Of a stretch of DNA of 64,000 nt, positions 37,044-49,847 are shown piece after piece. Below the pieces are notes generated by a model, which saw nothing but the letters and a program-made list of their open reading frames with translations, searched no databases and was not told the origin of the DNA. The DNA lies in assembly GCA_029465975.1 (NCBI GenBank), contig CM055754.1:11967256-12031255 (forward strand), given 5' to 3'. Position numbers and translations under genes: made by a program. The DNA is from Dallia pectoralis. Its lineage: Eukaryota; Chordata; Actinopteri; Esociformes; Umbridae. Within the stretch, counting starts at the first letter, position 1; every line of letters begins with the position of its first letter.

Positions 37044-38295
37044 CCGTATTTTCCAGACTATAAGTCACACTTTTGTATAGTTTGGCTGGTCCTGCGACTT
37101 ATAGTCAGGTGCGACTTACATATTAACATTAACTTAAATACAACTGAAAATGCCCCCAAAAGAAAATCCTATTCTGCGTATTACAAACTACAGGTAATTG
37201 TAACTACCCTGGTTATACAAAATACTCCACGTCTCGAAACGGATGCAAACTTGCGCGTTTATTATTTCCAGCGTTCTGTCGAAAAACACCATAAACAACT
37301 CCGCACAATTGCACCGTGAAAACGGTTTGCCAAGTGCAACCAGCGGTAGAAATTATAAAACAATCTCTCAAACGTTCATCACTTTACAACTCTCTTTTTG
37401 TTAGCTCCTCTCTCAACTCTGACCTACGCCGGTGACTTTACTTCCGGCGCAGCATGTAACTTCATCGAACCAAATTAAAGTTATTTCTCTTTAAATAAAA
37501 TAAAACATTATCAAAGTGTTTCACTTATTAAATTCTCTACCTTATTATAACTATTATAACTGCATATAGTGAATTAACTCAGTGATAATACAGTTGCCCA
37601 CATTCACTCTGTCGCCATGGAGACGCATTAACAAACTTCCGCGTCAGCTACAGTAATAAAGTATGCAGCCGAAAAACGGTGATCGAGCAGCAGAAAGAAA
37701 GTTTGGAGTGAGTGAGAAACTTGTGAGGGACTGGCGAAAAGCAGAGGTAACTTTAACCGCGATGAAGAAAACAAAGAAAGCTAATCGCGGGCTGAAAGCC
37801 AGATGTCCAGCGCTGGAGGAAGTCCACAGATGGGTGCTTGAACAACGTGCTGCCGGGAGAGGCTTATCAACGGTGAAGTTACGTCTCCATGCCCAGGCGG
37901 TCTTGTTCATAAGTGACACAGAGGATGAAGAATTCGATGGATTTAGTGATGTTGAATGACATCGGGAGCTTGGTGAACTTGCTTACCGGGGAACTCGCTT
38001 GTTGGACTCGCTGGCTTGTTACGTTAATTTAACCTATTCAGGCGAATGTTCTATATGCTTGTTGAAAAACTGTTTTATGTGTTACGTTAACATACCGGAC
38101 ACCCCTTCAGCCTGTTGTTCTGTGATTAAATGTTCCAGAATAAATGTATTTTTTTAGTCTTGGATGTTGTGAAATACATTAAATAAATGCGACTTATAGT
38201 CCGGTGCGACTTATATATGTTTTTCCCTCGTCATGACGCATATTTTGACTGATGCGACTTATATTCCGGAGTGACTTATAGTCCGGAAAATACGG
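37044..38295 (+). mobile_element. internally deleted pogo/Tigger-like DNA transposon
   Basis: It starts ccgtattttccagactataa and ends ttatagtccggaaaatacgg, which are inverted repeats. It is flanked by TA on both sides (37042-37043, 38296-38297), the Tc1/mariner-type target duplication. Subterminal gcgacttatag-type motifs repeat at both ends. It carries a short frame with the N-terminus of a pogo-type transposase. The 1252-bp size implies that most of the transposase is deleted. Confidence 0.8.
37663..37959 (+). pseudogene. truncated pogo-type transposase, 98 codons
   Basis: The frame reads AAERKFGVSEKLVRDWRKAE, a helix-turn-helix typical of the pogo/CENP-B class, followed by KANRGLKARCPALEEVHRWV and a second HTH beginning. 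It then jumps to an acidic tail ISDTEDEEFDGFSDVE, which resembles the extreme C-terminus of such proteins. The DDE catalytic core is absent. The likely cause is an internal deletion joining the two ends in frame near residue 80. Confidence 0.7.
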
Positions 38296-38297
38296 TA

Positions 38298-39070
38298 GCT
38301 ATTCAGCTGCAAAAAGGCAATCAAACGTATCCAGACCCCAAACTCCCTCTCTATCCCTTTTGCCCACAGTTGTGTGTATCTTGTGTGTGGGCACTCTTAA
38401 TACGAATCCTTCCTCTCTAATTTATCTAAACTCTCTCCTAACTCCTAACTATGGCACATTAGTTTATCCAGGAGGACCACGTTAAAACCAAGGTCCAGTG
38501 AACGTACCCACCCACCACACAACATTCCGACTCCAACTTGTGGCCCTACAACTACGCTTGGAAAGACCCTCATTGATCCAAGACATGCCAGCCTAAATGC
38601 TACAATAAAGCTCTCTGTGTTTATTTGGGTTTGAGTCTGCATTCTATTCCTAAGTGTAGCATCTTTTCATACGCATTTACTTCCTACCTCGTACCCGTGT
38701 TTCGTTGTAATACATTTGTTTCCAGATTAACAGTCCAGGGGAACAGCAAATATGTACACATTTAAATGGTGTTTCCAGAATTGCAACAGCCTGTCGTTGT
38801 GAGGGCACATTTTATTATCACAGCCTTGGAGACTGCGAGACAAGAAAACTATCCGCTTGTTTTCTCACACTTGAAGTCGCGCACCCCGCTGTTACTACAA
38901 TGAAGGTTCCTTCCATTGCAGTGTGACACAGCCACTGTCGTGACAGGGGAGGACAGGTTCTGATGGGCGAGACACCGGGAAAAGGGGCGCTGCTGACTTT
39001 ATTAAGAAATGATGTATCTGTCAGAGTGCATCTGTCCTCAATTAGCATGGGCAGAAGGGGGGAGAGGAGG
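38298..39070. other. intron, no gene seen
   Basis: Unique sequence. Nothing recognisable apart from the start of the following array. Confidence 0.45.
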
Positions 39071-40899
39071 AGGGAATATAGAGCAGGGAATATAGAGAAG
39101 GAAATAGAGAGCATGAAATATAGAGCAGGAAATAGAGAGCATGGAATATAGAGAAGGAAATATAGAGCAGGGAATATAGAGCAGGAAATATAGAGGAGGG
39201 AATATAAAGCAGGGAATATAAAGCAAGAAATATAGAGGAGAGAATATAGAGCAGGGAATATAGAGCAGGAAATAGAGAGCATGGAATATAGAGAAGGAAA
39301 TAGAGACCATGGAATATAGAGCAGGAAATATAGAGCAGGGAATATAGAGGAGAGAATATAAAGCAGGGAATATAAAGCAGGGAATATAGAGGAGGGAATA
39401 TAGAGCAGGGAATATAGAGCAGAAAATAGAGAGCATGGAATATAGAGAGCATGAATATAAAGAAGGAAATATAGAGGAGGGAATATAAAGCAGGGAATAT
39501 AAAGCAGGGAATATAGAGCAGGGAATATAGAGGAGGGAATATAGAGCAGGAAATATAGAGCATGAATATAGAGAGCATAAATAAAGAGCAGGAAATATAG
39601 AGAAGGGAATATAGAGCAGGGAATACAGAGCAGGAATATAGAGAGAAGGGAATAGAGAGCAGGAATATAGAGAGCATGAATAAAGAGCAGGGAATATAGA
39701 GCAGGGAATACAGAGCAGGGAATACAGAGCAGGAATATAGAGAGAAGGGAAAAGAGAGAAGGAATATAGAGAGCATGAATAAAGAGCAGGGAATATAGAG
39801 CAGGGAATTTAGAGCATGACAATAGAGCAGGGAATATAGAGCATGAATAGAGAGCAGGGAATATAGAGCATTAATATAGAACAGGAATATAGAGCAGGGA
39901 ATATAGAGAAGGGAATAGAGAGCATGTAATATAGAGCAGGAAATAGAGAGCATGGAATATAGAGAAGGAAATAGAGAGCATGGAATATAGAGCAGGGAAT
40001 ATAGAGCAGGGAATATAGAGCATTAATATAGAACAGGGAATATAGAGCAGGGAATATAGAGAAGGGAATAGAGAGCATGTAATATAGAGCAGGAAATAGA
40101 GAGCATGGAATATAGAGAAGGAAATAGAGAGCATGGAATATAGAGCAGAGAATATACAGCAGCAAATATAGAGCAGGGAATAAAGAGGAGGGAATATAAA
40201 GCAGGGAATATAAAGCAGGGAATATAGAGGAGGGAATATAGAGCAGGGAATATAGAGCAGAAAATAGAGAGCATGGAATAGAGAGCATGAATATAGAGAA
40301 GGAAATATAGAGCAGGGAATATAGAGGAGGGATATAAAGCAGGGAATATAAAGCAGGGAATATAGAGGAGGGAATATAGAGAAGGAAATATAGAGCAGGG
40401 AATATAGAGAAGGGAATATAGAGCAGGGAATATAGAGAAGGGAATATAGAGCAGGAAATATAGAGCAGGGAATATAGAGCATGAATATAGAGAGCATGAA
40501 TAAAGAGCAGGAAATATAGAGAAGGGAATATAGAGCAGGGAATACAGAGCAGGAATATAGAGAGAAGGGAATAGAGAGCAGGAATATACAGAGCATGAAT
40601 AAAGAGCAGGGAATATAGAGCAGGGAATATAGAGCAGGGAATTTAGAGCATGAATATAGAGCAGGGAATATAGAGCATGAATAGAGAGCAGGGAATATAG
40701 AGCATTAATATAGAACAGGGATATAGAGCAGGAAATATAGAGAAGGGAATAGAGAGCATGTAATATAGAGCAGGAAATAGAGAGCATGGAATATAGAGCA
40801 GGAAATATAGAGCATGGAATATAGAGCAGGGAATATAGAGCAGGGAATATAGAGCAGGGAATATAGAGCAGGGAATATAGAGCAGGGAATATAGAGCAT
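39071..40899. repeat. 14-15 bp minisatellite, about 125 copies
   Basis: Units of gaatatagagcagg and variants (gagaagg, gagagcatg, aaagcagg). Large blocks recur, for example 39560-39920 against 40480-40750. The LYSLL-type open frames on the minus strand are repeat artefacts. Confidence 0.96.
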
Positions 40900-41206
40900 G
40901 GTCGGTAAGAGGTGGTAAGAAGGAGGTGGGGAGATGTGTGAAGAGATGTGTAGAGGGAGAAGAGGACAGAAGTGTGTAGGGAGTTCCCACTCTGGTTCCT
41001 GGCTGTGTCCTTAATGCAGAATCAGCACAGCCCCAGTAATCCCCCTGGATCAAATTATGAACGCCCACTTTACTTATTATCCACTCACAAAACTCTAACT
41101 ATTCAGCTCCTAATTAAGCAAGCAGTATAGTGAGTGAGTGTGTGCGTGTGTGCGTGTGTGTGTGTGTTTGGGTCCTGTGTGTGTGTTTGGGTCCTGCGTC
41201 ACCCAC

Positions 41207-41355
41207 CTTGCGGACATTTATCCAGTAACCAATGATGCGGTCTGTTGCTTGGGGCTCTCTCTGGGTCCACTGGAGTTGGTAAGAGAAGTTGTTGCCCTTC
41301 AGTATACGAATGGGGTTCGGTGTGTCATAGTAGAACTCTGCATTGTACGGCCGAG
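41207..41355 (-). CDS. mdga1: MDGA1-like exon, first half of fibronectin III-like domain
   Basis: This 149-nt exon encodes RPYNAEFYYDTPNP, then NFSYQLQWTQREP, and IIGYWINVRK at its end. The (P/A)EFY(Y/F)DTPNP start and the QWTQREP motif are diagnostic of the region after Ig6 in MDGA1. It starts in phase 1, with a split Ser codon shared with Ig6, and ends in phase 0 at GTGGGT. The acceptor is gcgtag, and its polypyrimidine tract is a (CT)n-type microsatellite of about 160 nt. No AG occurs in sense for 212 nt (41358-41569). The following intron is the longest in the window, 16507 nt. Confidence 0.93.
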
Positions 41356-41359
41356 CTAC

Positions 41360-41525
41360 GCGAGAGAGAGACAGATACAGAGAGAGAGAGAGATACAGAG
41401 AGAGAGAGAGAGATAGAGATAGAGAGAGAGAGATACAGAGATACAGAGATACAGAGAGAGAGAAAGAGAGAGACAGAGAGAGAGAGACAGAGAGAAAGAA
41501 AAAGAGAGTGAGGGAGAGAGAGAGG
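41360..41525. repeat. (GA)n / GATACA microsatellite next to FNIII exon
   Basis: Purine-rich run on the plus strand forming the polypyrimidine tract of the 41207-41355 exon in sense orientation. A short (GT)n lies at about 41138-41168 on the other side of the exon. Confidence 0.96.
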
Positions 41526-41573
41526 AAAGCAGAGATGAACAGTGTGGGGGTTAATGAATTGGTTTAGTACTTT

Positions 41574-44500
41574 CAAATATTGCATAACATAGGGTCCATA
41601 AATACATCGTTTATTATTACTGCGTAACATAGGGTTCATAAATACATTGTTTATTATTACTGCGTAACATAGGGTCCATAAATACATTGTTTATTATTAC
41701 TGCGTAACCTAGGGTCCATAAATACATTGTTTATTATTACTGCATAACATAGGGTCCATAAATACATTGTTTATTATTAATGCGTAACATAGGGTTCATA
41801 AATACATTGTTTATTATTACAGCGTAACATAGGGTCCATAAATACTTTGTTTATTATTATTGCGTAACATAGGGTCCATAAATACATTGTTTATTATTAT
41901 TGTGTAACATAGGGTCGATAAATACATTGTTTATTATTACTGTGTAACTTAGGGTCCATAAATACATTGTTTATTATTACTGCGTAACATAGGGTCCATA
42001 AATACATTGTTTATTATTAAAAGCCATAACATAGGGTTTATAAATACATTGTTTATTATTACTGCGTAACATAGGGTCCATAAATACATTGTTTATTATT
42101 ACTGCATAACATAGGGTCCATAAATACATTGTTTATTATTACTGCATAACATAGGGTCCATAAATACATTGTTTATTATTAATGCGTAACATAGGGTTCA
42201 TAAATACATTGTTTATTATTACTGCGTAACATAGGGTCCATAAATACATTGTTTATTATTACTGCGTAACCTAGGGTCCATAAATACATTGTTTATTATT
42301 ACTGCGTAACATAGGGTCCATAAATACATTGTTTATTATTACTGCGTAACATAGGGTCCATAAATACATTGTTTATTATTACAGCGTAACATAGGGTCCA
42401 TAAATACTTTGTTTATTATTATTGCGTAACATAGGGTCCATAAATACATTGTTTATTATTACTGCGTAACATAGGGTCCATAAATACATTGTTTATTATT
42501 ACAGCGTAACATAGGGTCCATAAATACTTTGTTTATTATTATTGCGTAACATAGGGTCCATAAATACATTGTTTATTATTACTGCGTAACATAGGGTCCA
42601 TAAATACATTGTTTATTATTAAAAGCCATAACATAGGGTTTATAAATACATTGTTTATTATTACTGCGTAACATAGGGTCCATAAATACATTGTTTATTA
42701 TTACTGCGTAACATAGGGTCCATAAATACATTGTTTATTATTACTGCATAACATAGGGTCCATAAATACATTGTTTATTATTAATGCGTAACATAGGGTT
42801 CATAAATACATTGTTTATTATTACTGCGTAACATAGGGTCCATAAATAAATTGTTTATTATTACTGCATAACATAGGGTCCATAAATACATTGTTTATTA
42901 TTACTGCGTAACATAGGGTCCATAAATACATTGTTTATTATTACTGCGTAACATAGGGTCCATAAATACATTGTTTATTATTAAAAGCCATAACATAGGG
43001 TTTATAAATACATTGTTTATTATTACTGCGTAACATAGGGTCCATAAATACATTGTTTATTATTACTGCATAACATAGGGTCCATAAATACATTGTTTAT
43101 TATTAATGCGTAACATAGGGTTCATAAATACATTGTTTATTATTACTGCGTAACATAGGGTCCATAAATACATTGTTTATTATTACTGCGTAACCTAGGG
43201 TCCATAAATACATTGTTTATTATTACTGCGTAACCTAGGGTCCATAAATACATTGTTTATTATTACTGCGTAACATAGGGTCCATAAATACATTGTTTAT
43301 TATTACTGCGTAACATAGGGTCCATAAATACTTTGTTTATTATTATTGCGTAACATAGGGTCCATAAATACATTGTTTATTATTATTGCGTAACATAGGG
43401 TCCATAAATACATTGTTTATTATTACTGCGTAACATAGGGTCCATAAATACATTGTTTATTATTACAGCGTAACATAGGGTCCATAAATACTTTGTTTAT
43501 TATTACTGCGTAACATAGGGTCCATAAATACATTGTTTATTATTATTGCGTAACATAGGGTCCATAAATACATTGTTTATTATTACTGTGTAACATAGGG
43601 TTCATAAATACATTGTTTATTATTACTGCGTAACATAGGGTCCATAAATAAATTGTTTATTATTACTGCATAACATAGGGTCCATAAATACATTGTTTAT
43701 TATTACTGCGTAACATAGGGTCCATAAATACATTGTTTATTATTACTGCGTAACATAGGGTCCATAAATACATTGTTTATTATTAAAAGCCATAACATAG
43801 GGTTTATAAATACATTGTTTATTATTACTGCGTAACATAGGGTCCATAAATACATTGTTTATTATTACTGCGTAACATAGGGTCCATAAATACATTGTTT
43901 ATTATTACTGCATAACATAGGGTCCATAAATACATTGTTTATTATTAATGCGTAACATAGGGTTCATAAATACATTGTTTATTATTACTGCGTAACATAG
44001 GGTCCATAAATAAATTGTTTATTATTACTGCATAACATAGGGTCCATAAATACATTGTTTATTATTACTGCGTAACATAGGGTCCATAAATACATTGTTT
44101 ATTATTACTGCGTAACATAGGGTCCATAAATACATTGTTTATTATTAAAAGCCATAACATAGGGTTTATAAATACATTGTTTATTATTACTGCGTAACAT
44201 AGGGTCCATAAATACATTGTTTATTATTACTGCGTAACATAGGGTCCATAAATACATTGTTTATTATTAATGCGTAACATAGGGTTCATAAATACATTGT
44301 TTATTATTACTGCGTAACATAGGGTCCATAAATACATTGTTTATTATTACTGCGTAACCTAGGGTCCATAAATACATTGTTTATTATTACTGCGTAACCT
44401 AGGGTCCATAAATACATTGTTTATTATTACTGCGTAACATAGGGTCCATAAATACATTGTTTATTATTACTGCGTAACATAGGGTCCATAAATACTTTGT

Positions 44501-45738
44501 TTATTATTATTGCGTAACATAGGGTCCATAAATACATTGTTTATTATTATTGCGTAACATAGGGTCCATAAATACATTGTTTATTATTACTGCGTAACAT
44601 AGGGTCCATAAATACATTGTTTATTATTACAGCGTAACATAGGGTCCATAAATACTTTGTTTATTATTACTGCGTAACATAGGGTCCATAAATACATTGT
44701 TTATTATTATTGCGTAACATAGGGTCCATAAATACATTGTTTATTATTACTGTGTAACATAGGGTTCATAAATACATTGTTTATTATTACTGCGTAACAT
44801 AGGGTCCATAAATACATCGTTTATTATTACTGCGTAACATAGGGTCCATAAATACATCGTTTATTATTACTGCGTAACATAGGGTCCATAAATACATTGT
44901 TTATTATTACTGCGTAACATAGGGTCCATAAATACATTGTTTATTATTACTGCGTAACATAGGGTCCATAAATACATTGTTTATTATTACTGTGTAACAT
45001 AGGGTCCATAAATACATTGTTTATTATTACTGCGTAACATAGGGTCCATAAATACATTGTTTATTATTACTGCGTAACATAGGGTCCATAAATACATTGT
45101 TTATTATTACTGCGTAACATAGGGTCCATAAATACATTGTATATTATTACAGCGTAACATAGGGTCCATAAATACTTTGTTTATTATTACTGTGTAACAT
45201 AGGGTCCATAAATACATTGTTTATTATTACTGCGTAACATAGGGTCCATAAATACATTGTTTATTATTACTGCGTAACATAGGGTCCATAAATACATTGT
45301 TTATTATTACTGCGTAACATAGGGTCCATAAATACATTGTATATTATTACAGCGTAACATAGGGTCCATAAATACTTTGTTTATTATTATTGCGTAACAT
45401 AGGTTCCATAAATACATTGTTTATTATTACAGCGTAACATAGGGTCCATAAATACTTTGTTTATTATTATTGCGTAACATAGGGTCCATAAATACATTGT
45501 TTATTATTATTGCGTAACATAGGGTCCATAAATACATTGTTTATTATTACTGTGTAACATAGGGTTCATAAATACATTGTTTATTATTACTGCGTAACAT
45601 AGGGTGCATAAATACATCGTTTATTATTACTGCGTAACATAGGGTCCATAAATACATTGTTTATTATTACTGCGTAACATAGGGTCCATAAATACATTGT
45701 TTATTATTACTGCGTAACATAGGGTCCATAAATACATA
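41574..45738. repeat. 40-bp satellite-like array, about 104 copies
   Basis: The unit is tgcgtaacatagggtccata plus aatacattgtttattattac, 40 bp. A variant unit with aaaagccataacataggg recurs at 42019, 42621, 42983, 43784 and 44146. The spacing pattern shows a 1163-bp higher-order duplication. It fills most of the intron between Ig6 and the FNIII exon. Confidence 0.97.
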
Positions 45739-46437
45739 GTTTTCTTGAAATTCCTTTCCATATAGTTTGTGGTATTGCTCTCTTGTCTTTTTGCAGCTGT
45801 CACCATGCTTGCAGGATATTGTTTTGTGTTTCTGTATTTGACTTAATGCATCATCAGTCTGATGTTCTTTACTTTCTCTTGGAAACACAATGACATTCCC
45901 CTTCTATTGCATTCTGGTAGTGAGATATCAAATCTCCATATGAATCAGTGAATAAAACAACTCTGGGTCAGTTTTATTGGGGTTGGATTCCGGGGACCAC
46001 ACCATGACAAAAGAGGGGCTGTTTCCTTACAGGAAATATTGCAACTTTAAGCAAGCACATGATTCCTGAGAAAACCTTCCTTTTATCTGCGTAAATATAC
46101 TTCATTTGCAGTGACAATTTCACAGATTTTGGGCTTTACACAGGAAGCAGCAGACTCGTCAAACTACAACTCTCATTTAAAGACATTACACCTCATTTAA
46201 TCTGTTGTCAGTAAGCCTGCAATGTAGAATTAATTATTTTAACTATAGACACTATAGAGGTGAAAGTCAGGGAAACCAGCTCCCACCTGCCAGGTTAAAC
46301 TGCCAACATTGTAAACATAAGCCACACATTAAAAGTGGAAACACATTCAAATGTCATTCAGTTCACGGAGACATTTCCATTTAGTTCCTGAAACTTTCAA
46401 ACGTAATTGAGAAATGAGAAATGTCTTTTTTACTTAC
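45739..46437. other. intron, no gene seen
   Basis: Unique DNA between the 40-bp array and the Ig6 exon donor. Confidence 0.45.
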
Positions 46438-46704
46438 AGGAGACGTTGAACGTGCAGGTGGACGTGCCCACATTGTTGGTAATGCCACACACATATGTGC
46501 CATTGTTGCCAGGGTCCAGCTTGAATTTGAGCTGCGGTACCGCCTGGAGGTCTGTGCTCAAGGAAGACAGGAGCACGCCATTCCGGACCCAGGAAACGTT
46601 GGTCAGTTGTGTTGGGTTGGACGACTGAATGACACAGAGGAGCAACAGGAACTGGTAGTTGGGCGAACGAACGTCCTGGAAGACCGGGTCAAGGACTGGA
46701 GCAT
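46438..46704 (-). CDS. mdga1: MDGA1-like exon encoding Ig domain 6
   Basis: This 267-nt exon is phase 1 at both ends. It encodes APVLDPVFQDVRS, Cys in LLLLCVIQ, the core Trp in NVSWVRNG, the second Cys in GTYVCGITNNVG, and a CTFNVS end with a GTAAGT donor. Its place between Ig5 and FNIII and its PVxDPxxQDVR start identify it as MDGA Ig6. It is the most divergent of the Ig exons compared with mammalian MDGA1, while keeping the Cys-Trp-Cys core. Sequons NVS and NGT are present. A four-copy 61-bp tandem repeat begins about 20 nt upstream of the acceptor. Confidence 0.9.
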
Positions 46705-46725
46705 CTGAAGGAAAGATGGGGTTCA

Positions 46726-46955
46726 TTCAACTGGTGTGTGTGTTACAGACACCTGGTATGTCCTTATGTACCCCTCGTATAAAGGTTCAACTGGTGTGTG
46801 TGTGTTACAGACACCTGGTATGTCCTTATGTACCCCTCGTATAAAGGTTCAACTGGTATGTGTGTGTTACAGACACCTGGTATGTCCTTATGTACCCACA
46901 TATAAAGGTTCAACTGGTATGTGTGTGTTACAGACACCTGGTATGTCCAGGCAGT
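46726..46955. repeat. 61-bp repeat, about 4 copies
   Basis: The unit contains gttcaactggtgtgtgtgtg, ttacagacacctggtatgtc and cttatgtacccctcgtataaa. Confidence 0.95.
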
Positions 46956-47833
46956 TATCAGAAGGTCTATCAATTTAGGAGCTCTACATTAATGTGTCTC
47001 TCACACTTTCAAAAACAAAGTTCCGCCCCTGCATGATCTAGTAGTAGAAACTTCTCTATATGAAGAGAGATCATATTAATGGAAGAATGGAGAAAAACAG
47101 AGAAGGTGAGAGAGATCCAGAGATAAAGAGTAACAAAGCATCAACAGACATTGTTTGCATTGAAATAAAAGAAACATTGAATTGTGATTTGGGATTGTGC
47201 TTTGGTATTCATTATTTAGTCTTAAGATGTAAAGACCACTCACTACCAGACCAGTTGATAATGACTTAATCTCCTGAAATCCCCAGCATCCTAACAAAGC
47301 ATTTTTCTCTCATTTCTTTCCTTGGAACATCTACTGCATATGCAAACCCCTCGGACAAGACAAGGGCCTAGTGAGACATCACTGTAGAAAATGCTATGTC
47401 GACGTGACGGATTAGACACTGCGAGGCCTGGACGTTAGTAACGCTCTAATCGTGTGTAATTAACCTGTCAGAAGCTATCCACAGCTAATGACTGACTAGC
47501 GCTAACCATTAGCCTCCAGGTCAAACGGCTAACACTGTAGCAAAATCACACTTCTGCTAATCACCCAGCCGCTAGCTGCTGTAGCTACACTAATCATTCA
47601 GTAATGAGCAAAATAATGCTAATTCAGCGCTAACAATGCGAGTTTGAGTCCTCAAACATTTGGGTTCGCATGACATTAGATTTTCACCACTGTGGAATCA
47701 CATCTTCATTGCCCATGCATATGCAACTATAGACAATGTTACGGTTATATTTCTGAGAGTTCTGACAGAAGATTGTGGACTCGATACAAGAGTTATCACC
47801 CCTACGCAATTCTTTTCATGAAACAAAAACCGA
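46956..47833. other. intron, no gene seen
   Basis: Unique sequence with several gctaa/gctag-type short motifs near 47480-47630. Nothing recognised. Confidence 0.45.
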
Positions 47834-47838
47834 ACAGC

Positions 47839-48222
47839 TGTCACGATTGGTGTGGTGGCGTTGCTACACGGACATATTTCGGTGATGCACTTCCTTGTTT
47901 CACTTCCGTGTTTACGTTTGTCACTCAGCTGTTTCTGCTTGTAATCAATGGGATATAAGAGGGTCGCGAGCAGTGCACTCATTGCTTCGCATTGTTACAT
48001 GTCACACGTTATTTTAGAGGTGAGTGTGTTATACTACTGTTGTCATTATATGGGTTTTGTGTAAGACGCTATATGCGCACCTTTTATTTCATATCAACAG
48101 TTTAGTGTTTGTCGCCGTTTACGGTTTGTTTTAAGTTCGTGTCTTTAAATAAACCTGTCAAAACGGATATACGACTCTGCACATGGCTTCCTCACGCACT
48201 ACACCTTGGACGGACCTTGACA
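47839..48222 (+). mobile_element. solo LTR (384 bp) with perfect target duplication
   Basis: It begins TGTCACG, ends CTTGACA and is flanked by ACAGC on both sides (47834-47838, 48223-48227). It has a TATA-like ggatataaga near 47951 and AATAAA near 48147, giving plus orientation. Its end (tggcttcctcacgcactaca) matches the U5 end of the 28-31 kb element (tggcttcctctgcactacac on that element's strand), so they are one family. Confidence 0.87.
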
Positions 48223-48346
48223 ACAGCAAAGAAAGTTATCAGTAGTAGATTTAGCATATTAGTATATTAGTATGTACCAACTTATATGCACCACTATAAT
48301 TATATTAATAAATGGTCTATTAATTCTGTAAATATTTCCCATTTCT

Positions 48347-48394
48347 ACACTTGTATGTATGTATGTATGTATGTATGTATGTATGTATGTATAT
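48347..48394. repeat. (TATG)n microsatellite
   Basis: About eleven units of gtat/tatg followed by TA-rich sequence. Confidence 0.95.
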
Positions 48395-48422
48395 ATTATA
48401 TTTATATACATTCCTGCTTTAT

Positions 48423-49295
48423 CTTCGTCCAATAAGGCCGTGGTCCAGTAAGGCCGTGGTCCAGTAAGGCCGGTGGTCCAGTAAGGCCGTGGTCCAGTAA
48501 GGCCGTGGTCCAGTAAGGCCGTGGTCCAGTAAGGCCGTGGTCCAATAAGGCCGTGGTCCAGTAAGGCCGTGGTCCAGTAAGGCCGGTGGTCCAGTAAGGC
48601 CGTGGTCCAATAAGGCCGTGGTCCAGTAAGGCCGTGGTCCAGTAAGGCCGTGGTCCAGTAAGGCCGTGGTCCAATAAGGCCGTGGTCCAGTAAGGCCGTG
48701 TTCCAGTAAGGCCGTGGTCCAGTAAGGCCGTGGTCCAATAAGGCCGTGGTCCAATAAGGCCGTGGTCCAATAGGGCCTGTGGTCCAATAAGGCCGTGGTC
48801 CAATAAGGCCGTGGTCCAATAAGGCCGTGGTCCAGTAAGGCCGTGGTCCAGTAAGGCCCGTGGTCCAATAAGGCCGTGGTCCAATAAGGCCGTGGTCCAA
48901 TAGGGCCTGTGGTCCAATAAGGCCGTGGTCCAATAAGGCCGTGGTCCAGTAAGGCCGTGGTCCAGTAAGGCCCGTGGTCCAATAAGGCCGTGGTCCAATA
49001 AGGCCGTGGTCCAATAGGGCCTGTGGTCCAATAAGGCCGTGGTCCAATAAGGCCGTGGTCCAGTAAGGCCGTGGTCCAGTAAGGCCCGTGGTCCAATAAG
49101 GCCGTGGTCCAATAAGGCCGTGGTCCAATAGGGCCTGTGGTCCAATAAGGCCGTGGTCCAATAAGGCCGTGGTCCAGTAAGGCCGTGGTCCAATAAGGCC
49201 GTGGTCCAATAAGGCCGTGGTCCAATAGGGCCTGTGGTCCAATAAGGCCGTGGTCCAATAAGGCCGTGGTCCAGTAAGGCCGTGGTCCAGTATGT
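48423..49295. repeat. 16-bp minisatellite, about 54 copies
   Basis: The unit is gtggtccaataaggcc with A/G variation (caata/cagta). A 17-bp variant with an extra base (ggcctgtgg, ggcccgtgg) recurs in a block of about 119 bp (18 variants of a six- to eight-unit cycle) between 48770 and 49140. The variants shift frame, which is why three frames stay open. Confidence 0.95.
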
Positions 49296-49675
49296 CCGGT
49301 CGTCTAATACCAAACACAACAGAGAGCCTACTCCATCAGTATCCATTCTCACCTAAGTTATGAACATTCTGCAGAACAGACAATGTGGTGGCAGAAAGTC
49401 ACGCCGTTCCTTTGTGTGTTCAGATGGTGACAGACAGGGTTGCAGTGACAAGAGGGTTCATTCTCTGTGATCTTGATTACTATCCTGTATGAGCACATTT
49501 CACCACACCACTACAGCTCTCTAAAGAAACGTGTAATACAACTCAAATTAAAAAAGGGCAGGAAATTATATAGAAAGAAAAAGGAAAAAGAAAAAGGATA
49601 AGATAAAGATAGTAGAGCGAGGACATGAGCAGACAGTATGGAGACAGCCCAAAACCAGATATAGAGGAGAGAGAG

Positions 49676-49847
49676 AGTGACAGAGCGGAAGATTGACAGA
49701 GCGGACGAGTGACAGAGCGGACGAGTGACAGAGCGGACGAGTGACAGAGCGGACGAGTGAAAGAGCGGACAATTGACAGAGCGGACGAGTGACAGAGCGG
49801 ACGAGTGACAGAGCGGACGAGTGACAGAGCGGACGAGTGACAGAGCG
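49676..49847. repeat. 16-bp repeat, about 11 copies
   Basis: The unit is gagtgacagagcggac. Confidence 0.95.

Noticed and set aside
38818..40787. Hydrophobic LYSLLYIPCS-type frames that could suggest a membrane protein
   Set aside because: They are translations of the 14-15 bp AT-rich array. The frame changes whenever unit length changes.
46407..46708. Plus-strand frames of 73 and 95 codons over the Ig6 exon
   Set aside because: Antisense shadows of the real minus-strand exon.
48259..49352. Three overlapping minus-strand frames of 280-350 codons (PYWTTALLDHGL repeats)
   Set aside because: 16-bp units cycle through all three frames, so all are open together. This is a repeat effect.
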